A program made the translations under genes and the position numbers. Of a stretch of 14,037 nt of DNA, positions 1 through 5,546 are shown piece by piece. How positions within the stretch are numbered: position 1 is the stretch's first letter; each line of letters starts with the position of its first letter. This DNA comes from JAWKHR01 sp041394725. GTDB lineage: Bacteria; Acidobacteriota; Vicinamibacteria; Vicinamibacterales; SCN-69-37. The stretch is taken from contig JAWKHR010000088.1 of assembly GCA_041394725.1 (NCBI GenBank), forward strand, positions 1-14,037. The letters are read 5' to 3'. Below the pieces are notes generated by a model, which saw only the letters and a program-made list of their open reading frames with translations, was not told the origin of the DNA and did no database searches.

Positions 1-524
1 ACACCGGCGCCGATGATCAGCACCGTGCACGGCGGAATCCGCCCGGCCGCCGTCGTCTGGCCGCCGAACGGCCGCTGCAGCGCGGCGGCGGCCTCGATCA
101 CCGCCCGGTACCCCGACAGGTTGCCCATCGACGACAGCGCGTCGACCTTCTGCGCGCGCGTCGTGCGCGGCACCTGGTCCATCGCGATGGCCGTGGCGCC
201 GCGGGACCTGAGGCGCTCCAGGCGATCCTCGTGCTGGGCGGGGTAGAAGTAGCTGATGACCGTCTGCGCGGGGCCGAGGCGATCGATCTCGGCGTCGATC
301 GGCACGCGGATCTTGGCGACGATGTCGCTCTGCCAGACCGTCGTCGCATCGACGATCGAGGCGCCGGCACTGGCATAGGCCGCATCCGTGAAGCCGGCTC
401 CGAGCCCGGCGCCACGTTCGACCGCCACCGCGAACCCGAGCCCGACGAGCGCCTTCACCGACTCCGGAGTGGCCGCCACACGTCGTTCGCCGGGGTACTG
501 CTCCTTCGGGATCCCTGTCGTCAT
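1..524 (-). CDS. pntA: NAD(P) transhydrogenase subunit alpha, N-terminal part (cut by window edge)
   Basis: The reverse strand reads from ATG at 524-522 for 174 codons to the window edge without a stop. The protein begins MTTGIPKE and contains RVAATPESV (about 15-23), VWQSDIVAKI (63-72), AMDQVPRTTRAQKVDALSSM (114-133) and GYRAVIEAA (138-146). It reaches the nucleotide-binding IGAGV at the edge. These match domain I of PntA and the related alanine dehydrogenase fold. The AMDxVPR-xxRAQ-xxDALSSM stretch is typical of PntA rather than of alanine dehydrogenase. The complete enzyme is a proton-translocating transhydrogenase of the inner membrane that transfers hydride between NADH and NADP+; this part is the soluble NAD(H)-binding domain. 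Whether this is the short, split alpha-1 subunit (about 380 aa) or the fused long form cannot be seen. No strong ribosome site precedes the ATG. It is divergent from the small exported gene at 801. Confidence 0.93.
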   Translation of the reverse strand, partial: MTTGIPKEQYPGERRVAATPESVKALVGLGFAVAVERGAGLGAGFTDAAYASAGASIVDATTVWQSDIVAKIRVPIDAEIDRLGPAQTVISYFYPAQHEDRLERLRSRGATAIAMDQVPRTTRAQKVDALSSMGNLSGYRAVIEAAAALQRPFGGQTTAAGRIPPCTVLIIGAG

Positions 525-800
525 GCGTTCTCGACGCACGGCGCGGCCATCCGCCACCGTACAAACCGCCGCATTGTGTCCCGAACGGCGGGAAAAACCA
601 AATCGCTCCGGTCAGACCGTCATCGGACGTCATCAGGCAGACAAAGTGCGAAAGGCAGAACGTAGTCTGCTTCAAGTGCGCCTTTTGTGGCTTGGCCAAG
701 ATGACTGCGCGAGGACAAGTCAAATGTTTCCATTAAGTTGCGGCAATGTTGTCCATTCGTGGACTTTGGGCAGCCGGATTGCAGTATCCCGGGATGTCCT
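525..800. other. Divergent intergenic region between pntA and the first mini-protein gene
   Basis: This 276-base stretch is visibly less GC-rich than its surroundings and holds no credible gene. It must carry the pntA promoter (minus) and the promoter of the gene at 801 (plus). Visible small elements are a perfect 10-base palindrome CTTGGCCAAG at 691-700, an imperfect dyad with GCAGA/TCTGC arms at 655-670, and a direct repeat of GTCATC at 619-624 and 629-634. No convincing sigma-70 promoter was found for either gene. Confidence 0.5.
769..783 (+). promoter_or_regulatory. Weak candidate -24/-12 (sigma-54) element before the first mini-protein gene
   Basis: GGCA-N8-TTGCA has the obligatory GG and GC ten bases apart (769-770 and 781-782) and a good -12 box. 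The -24 box matches only partly. The predicted start would be near 794, leaving only about seven bases before ATG 801, which is unusually short. It is listed mainly because the second mini-protein gene has a better match of the same type. Confidence 0.2.
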
Positions 801-1067
801 ATGCGCACGCTTCGCCGGGCTCTCCTCACACTCACTGTCATGCTCACGGTCGGGGGCCCGGCATTTGCCGGGCTCACGCCCACCGCACCGACTCGACCAA
901 CCGCGACGTCCGCGGCGACGAAGGTCGTCGCCGCGTCGAAGCCGGCTCACTACTCGGAGCACGCCGCTCAGCCGGCACCGAAGCCCGAGTGGCAGAACCT
1001 GGTCCTGTTCGGCGTGGGGCTGTCGATCGCGGTCACCGCCGCGCGGCGGCGTTTCCGTCGAGGCTGA
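801..1067 (+). CDS. Mini exported protein (88 aa) with PEP-CTERM-like tail
   Basis: I cannot name a family. The protein has a classic signal peptide at residues 1-23 (MRTLRR, hydrophobic core, AFA before the cut). A Pro/Ala/Thr-rich linker of about 38 residues (24-61) follows. The C-terminal sorting-like block is PEW (62-64), a hydrophobic stretch with LFGVGL (about 67-80), then an Arg cluster ARRRFRRG (81-88). Signal peptide, short P-E motif, single hydrophobic helix and terminal arginines form the plan of PEP-CTERM proteins, which exosortase anchors or exports. The match to the tail consensus is approximate. ATG 801 was chosen over an in-frame ATG at 738 because it places the signal peptide at the N-terminus and has GGGA seven bases upstream. 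The gene is followed by a strong terminator at 1105-1141. A plain single-pass membrane protein is the alternative. Confidence 0.65.
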   Translation: MRTLRRALLTLTVMLTVGGPAFAGLTPTAPTRPTATSAATKVVAASKPAHYSEHAAQPAPKPEWQNLVLFGVGLSIAVTAARRRFRRG

Positions 1068-1104
1068 CCCGCGACCACACGAGTTCCCCCCGGCTCCCCA
1101 GCCG

Positions 1105-1141
1105 GCGCGACGGCGCGCTCCCTGGCCGTCGCGCTCTTTTT
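1105..1141 (+). terminator. Intrinsic terminator after the first mini-protein gene
   Basis: A perfect 9-bp stem has arms GCGCGACGG at 1105-1113 and CCGTCGCGC at 1126-1134. It encloses a 12-base loop and is followed directly by TCTTTTT (1135-1141). This is a textbook rho-independent terminator. It lies 38 bases after the stop codon at 1067 and separates transcription of the two mini-protein genes. Confidence 0.85.
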
Positions 1142-1254
1142 GTGTACGCGGTTACCGATTCCGACGCCGGCGCCGACGAATCTCTGCCGTTCCGGGACCT
1201 TTGCGCCGTTGCGCCGTCGTCACCGCGGCCGCAAGTGACCGGCGACAGGGGACT

Positions 1255-1269
1255 TGGGACATTCGTTGC
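1255..1269 (+). promoter_or_regulatory. Candidate sigma-54 (-24/-12) promoter of the second mini-protein gene
   Basis: TGGGACATTCGTTGC matches the RpoN consensus TGGCACR-N4-TTGC at all but one defined base. The invariant GG (1256-1257) and GC (1268-1269) are ten bases apart. The predicted transcription start is near 1281, about 35 bases before ATG 1316. Sigma-54 control of PEP-CTERM genes through the PrsK/PrsR system is known in several proteobacteria. The link here is inference. Confidence 0.5.
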
Positions 1270-1315
1270 GGGATGGTGACCTCGAGGCAGCCTTCTTGCA
1301 CCCTCCGATCGTGCC

Positions 1316-1531
1316 ATGCGTGCACGAGCCCTCCTGCTGGTCCTGCTGCTGTTCGCCGTGGTCGCCCTGTCGTGGGGTGATCCGTTCGCGATTGTTCTGG
1401 CGGCCTGGTCGGAGACACCGGTTGCCGAGGTCGAGAGCGCCCGCGCGTACGAGCCCCTGAGCCTCATCGCCTTCGGGCTGATGCTCGGCGTCGCCGCCAC
1501 CGTGATTCGTCGCGTCGCGCGCGCCCGCTGA
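1316..1531 (+). CDS. Mini exported protein (71 aa) with PEP-CTERM-like tail
   Basis: I do not recognise a named family. Residues 1-20 (MRARALLLVLLLFAVVALSW) form a signal peptide or signal anchor. A short acidic middle of about 25 residues (WSETPVAEVESA) follows. The tail carries YEP (45-47), a hydrophobic stretch with LIAFGLMLG (about 48-63) and basic IRRVARAR (64-71). The tail lines up with that of the gene at 801: E-P/W, hydrophobic, FG, small hydrophobic, then arginines. It is closer to the PEP-CTERM form because EP is directly followed by the helix. The mature part would be one of the smallest imaginable sorting substrates. ATG 1316 has no clear ribosome site, so the exact start is less certain. 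A well-placed -24/-12 promoter match lies at 1255-1269. Length, layout and adjacency suggest the two mini-proteins are diverged paralogues or co-selected substrates. Confidence 0.6.
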   Translation: MRARALLLVLLLFAVVALSWGDPFAIVLAAWSETPVAEVESARAYEPLSLIAFGLMLGVAATVIRRVARAR

Positions 1532-1584
1532 TCGCCGGCGCGGCCCTCGTTCGCGTCGCTGGAGTACCGTCCTTCATACCGTAA

Positions 1585-1598
1585 CCCTCGCGCGAGGG
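1585..1598. repeat. Perfect 14-base palindrome CCCTCGCGCGAGGG
   Basis: A self-complementary 14-mer lies 53 bases after the stop of the 71-aa gene. It could fold as a hairpin ending that transcript, but no T-run follows, so it may instead be an operator or a chance GC palindrome. Confidence 0.4.
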
Positions 1599-1646
1599 CG
1601 CCGGGGTGTGCGTATCCGCGCACTTTTGCCGCGTCCCGTCTTCGCA

Positions 1647-1667
1647 CGTCACGATTCAGCCGTGACG
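1647..1667. promoter_or_regulatory. Inverted repeat CGTCACG-N7-CGTGACG (possible operator)
   Basis: Perfect 7-base arms (1647-1653 and 1661-1667) are separated by seven bases. The repeat lies about 130 bases before the first adaptor gene. Arm spacing suits a dimeric regulator, and no T-run suggests a terminator. No regulator can be assigned. Confidence 0.35.
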
Positions 1668-1798
1668 CGTCGTAACAGGAGGGGACCAGAGGCGTTCCGG
1701 GAACCATCGACGCCATGCGGGGTCTGAAGCGGGTGAACCAAACCGGACCAGCGGCGCCGCCGTCTTAGGGGCGCGAGTCACCACCACTGCCGTTACTG

Positions 1799-2947
1799 AT
1801 GCGCGAGACGAGATCCCTCACCGATCGGCTTCGCGCGGGCGCTGTTCGAGTGCCCGCCCGTCCAGACCGCCCGCGGACGACGCGGCGCGCGGTGCGCGCC
1901 GGCGCGGCCCTCGTCCTGGCCGTGCTCGTGGCCGCCTGCGGGAGCGGCGTCGAGACGACGTCGCAGGCCGCCGCGCGCACGCCGGCCGAGGCCGACGCGG
2001 CGCCCACCGGCGCGGTGCGGTTCTCCGGGACGGTCGAGGCCGTGCGATCGCGCGCGGTGTCCGTCCCGCGCCTGCGCGGCACCTATACCCCGATGGTCAT
2101 CACCTATCTGGTGAAGGCCGGCACGCGCGTCGAGCCCGGGGACCTGCTCGTGGAGTTCGACCCGCAGGAGCAGGAGCGGCTGGCGCTCGACTCGCGGGCC
2201 GAGATCGTGGACCTCGACGGCCAGATCGCGAAGAAGGTCGCCGACCAGCGCGCGGCGCAGGCCAAGGACCAGACCGAACTCAAGCAGGCCGAGCACGACG
2301 TGGAGCGCGCGCAGCTGGCGGTCCGCACCAACGAGCTCGTCGCGCGCGTCGAGGCGGAGAAGAACACACTCGCGCTCGAGCAGGCGAACGCCAGGCTCGC
2401 GCAGCTGCAGGAGACCTACAAGCTGAAGCGCGAGGCCGAGGCCGCCGACCTGCAGATTCTGCAGATCCGGCGCGACCGTGCCGCGCGCGCGCTGGACTAT
2501 GCCGAGCGCAACGCCGAGCTGATGCGCATCGAGGCGCCGTTTGCCGGGCTCGTCGTGATCAAGACGACCTACAAGGGGCAGTCGGGCTTCGCGCCCTACG
2601 TCGAGGGCGACGAGGTGCGGCCGGGCCTGCCGATCATCGACATCGTGGACACGTCGGCGATGCAGGTCCGCGCGAAGGTCAACCAGGCCGACGACGAGCT
2701 GGTGGAGGCGGGGATGCCGGCCGTGGTGCGCCTGGACGGCTTCCCCCAGCTGCGGTTCGACGGTCGCGTCGAGTCGGTGACGCCGCTCGCCACCCCGAGC
2801 CAGTTCTCCCCGCTCGTCCGCACGTTCGTCGCCGTCGTCTCGATCGACGGCGTGGACGAGCAGCTGCTGCCCGACCTGACCGCGTCGGTGGAGATCGTCC
2901 CCGGCGCCGCGCCACGTCCGGCCCCCGCGCCGACGGGAGGGCAGTGA
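1799..2947 (+). CDS. HlyD/MacA-type periplasmic adaptor lipoprotein, adaptor 1 of 3
   Basis: 382 aa. The lipobox VAAC puts the lipid-bearing Cys at residue 47, preceded by LVLAVL and an Arg-rich stretch. The first half of the biotinyl-lipoyl-like domain is YLVKAGTRVEPGDLLVEFDP (103-122). A long Ala/Glu/Arg coiled-coil hairpin covers about 124-243. The second lipoyl half begins EAPFAGLVV (245-253), and a beta-barrel domain runs to about 365. The C-terminus (PRPAPAPTGGQ) comes straight after the barrel, so the membrane-proximal domain seen in adaptors 2 and 3 is absent. Such proteins bridge an inner-membrane transporter and an outer-membrane channel. ATG 1799 lacks a ribosome site and gives an unusually long n-region. 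In-frame GTG codons at 1850 or 1892 would give a more normal lipoprotein signal, so the start is uncertain. The next gene overlaps by one base. Confidence 0.85.
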   Translation: MRETRSLTDRLRAGAVRVPARPDRPRTTRRAVRAGAALVLAVLVAACGSGVETTSQAAARTPAEADAAPTGAVRFSGTVEAVRSRAVSVPRLRGTYTPMVITYLVKAGTRVEPGDLLVEFDPQEQERLALDSRAEIVDLDGQIAKKVADQRAAQAKDQTELKQAEHDVERAQLAVRTNELVARVEAEKNTLALEQANARLAQLQETYKLKREAEAADLQILQIRRDRAARALDYAERNAELMRIEAPFAGLVVIKTTYKGQSGFAPYVEGDEVRPGLPIIDIVDTSAMQVRAKVNQADDELVEAGMPAVVRLDGFPQLRFDGRVESVTPLATPSQFSPLVRTFVAVVSIDGVDEQLLPDLTASVEIVPGAAPRPAPAPTGGQ

Positions 2948-4227
2948 TGCGCGGTCCGGTCCGGCGGTGGACGCCGCACGTCGCGCTCCGGCGGTGGACG
3001 GCGCGCGTCGCGCTGGCGGCGCTCGTCGCGGGCACGGCGGCCGCGGCGGCGGCGTGCGGCGCCGACGAGACGGTCGGCATCGAGACCGCGCCGGTCGTGC
3101 GCGGGGACTACGAGGACGTGCTCGAGATCCGCGGCGACGTGCGGCCCGTCCGGACGACCTACGTCACCGCGCCGCGCAACGCCGGCGAACTCCAGATCGT
3201 CAAGCTCGTGCGCAACGGCGCCACCGTCAAGCAGGGCGAGGTCGTCGCCGAGTTCGACGCGGTGAACATGCGCCGGACCATCCAGGAGAAGCAGTCCGAG
3301 CTGCGCAGCGCGGTCGCGGGCCTCGACCAGGCCAGGGCGCAGTCGTCGATCACGATCGAGGAGAAGGCCGCGGCCGTCCGCAAGGCGTCCTTCGACGTGG
3401 AGCGCGCGCGCCTGGCGCTCGGCGACATCGAGCTGGTCTCGCCGATCGAGGGCGAGAAGGCCCGGCTCGCCCTGGCGGATGCCGAGCAGCGGCTCGCCGA
3501 GGCCGAGGCCGCGGCCGACGCGACCCGGGCGAGCATCGCGTCCGACTTCACGGCGCGCGATCGGGCCATCGCGAAGATCCAGGCGGACCTCGACCGCGCC
3601 CAGGCGTCGGTCGCCGCGCTGGCCGTGACCGCGCCCACCGACGGCATCGTCAACCTGCTGCAGAACTACCGGTCGTCGACGCCGATGGGCGTGCCGCAGG
3701 AGTTCCGGCCGGGCGACAAGACGTACTCCGGCGCGGAGATCCTCGAGATTCCGGACCTCTCGCAGGTGTTCCTCATCGCGCGCATCGAGGAGGCCGACCG
3801 CGGCCGCATCCGCAACGGCCAGTCCGCGGTCGTGCGCGCCGACGCGATTGCGGACCGCGACTACCGGGCCACGGTGACCGAGATCTCCGTCCTGGCCCGC
3901 GTGGACTTCATGAGCGGCTTCCCGCCGGCGAAGCTCTTCGACCTGACGATTTCGATCGACGACTCCGACGGCCGGCTGCGGCCGGGCATGAGCGCCATCG
4001 CGCGCATCAACGTCGGCACGGTGCCCGACGTGCTCCTGGTGCCGTCCGCGGCGGTCTTCACGATCGACGGCGAGCGCGTGGTGTTCCGGAAGGCCGGGCG
4101 ACGTTTCGAGCGGGTGCCGGTGACGCTCGTGCGGTCCGGACGCGAGCAGTCCGCGGTCGAGGGCGTCGCCGCCGGCGACCTCCTGGCGCTGACCCGGCCC
4201 GATCAGCCGGCAGAGGGCGCCAGGTGA
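2947..4227 (+). CDS. HlyD/MacA-type periplasmic adaptor lipoprotein, adaptor 2 of 3
   Basis: 426 aa. The signal ends in AAAAC with the lipid-bearing Cys at residue 37. The N-terminal positively charged part contains a duplicated 9-residue unit (RRWTPHVAL then RRWTARVAL). The lipoyl half ELQIVKLVRNGATVKQGEVV follows, then a coiled-coil hairpin containing EKQSEL and AEQRLAEAEAAADA. The second lipoyl half is VTAPTDGIVNLL. After it come a beta-barrel with GRIRNGQSAVVRAD and a membrane-proximal domain with VLLVPSAAVFTIDGERVVF. This is a complete MacA-like domain set. ATG 2947 shares its A with the preceding TGA and has GGGAGG at 2935-2940, six bases upstream; the in-frame GTG at 2944 is too close to that site. 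Translational coupling to both neighbours indicates one operon. A lipid-anchored inner- or outer-leaflet location is inferred. Confidence 0.88.
   Translation: MRGPVRRWTPHVALRRWTARVALAALVAGTAAAAAACGADETVGIETAPVVRGDYEDVLEIRGDVRPVRTTYVTAPRNAGELQIVKLVRNGATVKQGEVVAEFDAVNMRRTIQEKQSELRSAVAGLDQARAQSSITIEEKAAAVRKASFDVERARLALGDIELVSPIEGEKARLALADAEQRLAEAEAAADATRASIASDFTARDRAIAKIQADLDRAQASVAALAVTAPTDGIVNLLQNYRSSTPMGVPQEFRPGDKTYSGAEILEIPDLSQVFLIARIEEADRGRIRNGQSAVVRADAIADRDYRATVTEISVLARVDFMSGFPPAKLFDLTISIDDSDGRLRPGMSAIARINVGTVPDVLLVPSAAVFTIDGERVVFRKAGRRFERVPVTLVRSGREQSAVEGVAAGDLLALTRPDQPAEGAR
2961..3014 (+). repeat. 27-base tandem duplication inside the adaptor 2 signal region
   Basis: Copy 1 (2961-2987) and copy 2 (2988-3014) match at 25 of 27 bases and keep the frame, giving RRWTPHVAL/RRWTARVAL. 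The duplication lengthens the basic n-region of the lipoprotein signal. The near identity suggests a fairly recent event. Confidence 0.9.
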
Positions 4228-5546
4228 CCGGCCGCCGGCTGCTCGTCGCCGTCGTCATCCTCGCCGTGATCGGCGGGGCCGGCGTGGCGGGCTGGCGCTG
4301 GATCGGCGGCGGCACGGCGGTGCTCGCCGAGAGCGGCGCGCCGCCCGTCCCGACCGCACGCGTCTCGCGCGGATCGATCGCGCTGACCGTCCGCATGCAG
4401 GGCGATCTCCGCGCGGCCAGTCAGGTCGGGCTGTCCGCGCCGTCGGTCGGCGGGACGCTGCGCATCCTCGACATGGTGGACACGGGCGCGCAGGTCGTGG
4501 AAGGCGACACGATCATGGAGTTCGACCCGGCCGACCAGATCTACGCCCTCGAGCAGGCCGAATCGCAGCTCCAGGAGGCCCAGCAGGAGATCAACAAGCG
4601 CAAGGCCGAGATCGCCGCCCAGGACGCGTCCGAGAAGGTCACGCTGATGACCGCCGAGTTCGACGTGCGCCGTGCGGAACTCGAGGCCCAGGTGGGGCCC
4701 GAGCTCATCGGCACGAACGAGTACCGCATCCGCCAGGTCTCGCTCGAGGAGGCGCGCAAGCGCCTCGACCAGGTCAGGCAGGATGCGGCCTCGCGTGCGG
4801 TGACGACGGCGGCCTCGCTCAAGGTGCTGCAGGAGCGTCTCACGCGCGAGAACCTGGCGGCCGAGCGGGCGCGGCAGAACATGGACAACCTGGTCATCAA
4901 GGCCCCGATGGCCGGCGTCGTCGCGGTGCGCGACAACCGCGACGCCACGAACTTCTTCTTCTCCGGCATGACGCTGCCGGCCTACCGGATCGGCGACAGC
5001 GTGAACTCGGGCCGGCCGGTCGTCGACGTGTTCGACATGGCCAAGATGGAGGTGCGCGCGCGCGTGAACGAGCAGGAACGCGCGAACGTCGCGCCCGATC
5101 AGCCCGCGACGATTGCCTCCGCCGCGGTCCCCGGCGTGACGTGGGCCGCGACCGTGTCGGCGGTCTCCGGCCTCGGCCGGCCGGACACCTCGGCGGGTCC
5201 GCTGCGGCAGTTCGACGTCACGCTCGAGATCTCCGAGCCCGACGCGCGTCTCAAGCCCGGCACCGCGGTCGACGTCGTCGTCGCCGGCCCGACCGTCGAC
5301 GATGTCCTGCTGCTGCCGCGCCAGGCCCTGTTCGAGAAGGACGGCAAGCCGGCGGTCTACGTCCACGCCGCCGACGGCAGCTTCGACCTCGTACCCGTGA
5401 AGGTCACGCACCGGTCCGAAAGCCAGGTCGCCCTCGAGGGACTCGACGAGGGCACGGAGGTCGCGCTGGTCTCGCCCGACAGCGTGCTGGTGCGGCCCGC
5501 CGCCGCCGCGCCGCCGGCGCCCGGCGCGCCCGGGAGGCGTCCGTGA
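4224..5546 (+). CDS. HlyD/MacA-type membrane-fusion adaptor, adaptor 3 of 3
   Basis: 440 aa from GTG 4224, which overlaps the previous stop as GTGA. The same frame is open far upstream, but that part is only a shadow of adaptor 2. Unlike adaptors 1 and 2 it has no lipobox; residues 6-22 (LLVAVVILAVIGGAGVA) form a single membrane anchor. Domains follow the MacA order. The first lipoyl half is LRILDMVDTGAQVVEGDTIM. The coiled-coil hairpin is rich in Glu/Gln/Arg and includes LEQAESQLQEAQQEINKRKA. The second lipoyl half is LVIKAPMAGVVAV, followed by a beta-barrel and a membrane-proximal domain with VLLLPRQALFEKDGKPAVYV. The tail is Ala/Pro-rich. Being directly coupled to the permease and inner-membrane anchored, this is the best candidate for its direct partner. 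The other two may form mixed hexamers or serve other pumps. Confidence 0.9.
   Translation: MTGRRLLVAVVILAVIGGAGVAGWRWIGGGTAVLAESGAPPVPTARVSRGSIALTVRMQGDLRAASQVGLSAPSVGGTLRILDMVDTGAQVVEGDTIMEFDPADQIYALEQAESQLQEAQQEINKRKAEIAAQDASEKVTLMTAEFDVRRAELEAQVGPELIGTNEYRIRQVSLEEARKRLDQVRQDAASRAVTTAASLKVLQERLTRENLAAERARQNMDNLVIKAPMAGVVAVRDNRDATNFFFSGMTLPAYRIGDSVNSGRPVVDVFDMAKMEVRARVNEQERANVAPDQPATIASAAVPGVTWAATVSAVSGLGRPDTSAGPLRQFDVTLEISEPDARLKPGTAVDVVVAGPTVDDVLLLPRQALFEKDGKPAVYVHAADGSFDLVPVKVTHRSESQVALEGLDEGTEVALVSPDSVLVRPAAAAPPAPGAPGRRP

Larger units (their letters stand above)
1532..1798. other. Intergenic leader upstream of the adaptor/permease operon
   Basis: This 267-base region holds no credible gene. 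It contains the palindrome at 1585-1598, two TACCGT direct repeats twelve bases apart (about 1566 and 1578), the inverted repeat at 1647-1667, and a purine-rich AGGAGGGG near 1676-1683 that is too far from ATG 1799 to act as its ribosome site. A 17-codon frame (1715-1768) is open but unsupported. The operon promoter should lie here, but no sigma-70 match is convincing. Confidence 0.45.

Noticed and set aside
691..700. CTTGGCCAAG palindrome as an operator
   Set aside because: It is short, single and not placed against any recognisable promoter, so it is noted only as part of the intergenic region.
388..1380. 330-codon plus-strand frame spanning pntA and both mini-genes
   Set aside because: It is low-complexity Arg/Ser/Pro, conflicts with pntA on the other strand and with the terminator at 1105-1141.
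1715..1768. 17-codon frame as a leader peptide of the adaptor operon
   Set aside because: It has no ribosome site at usable distance, no run of regulatory codons and no attenuator hairpin after it.
2967..4223. N-terminal extension of adaptor 3 through adaptor 2
   Set aside because: The extension is Arg/Gly-rich shadow sequence. GTG 4224 with a 4-base overlap and a membrane anchor directly after it is the proper start.
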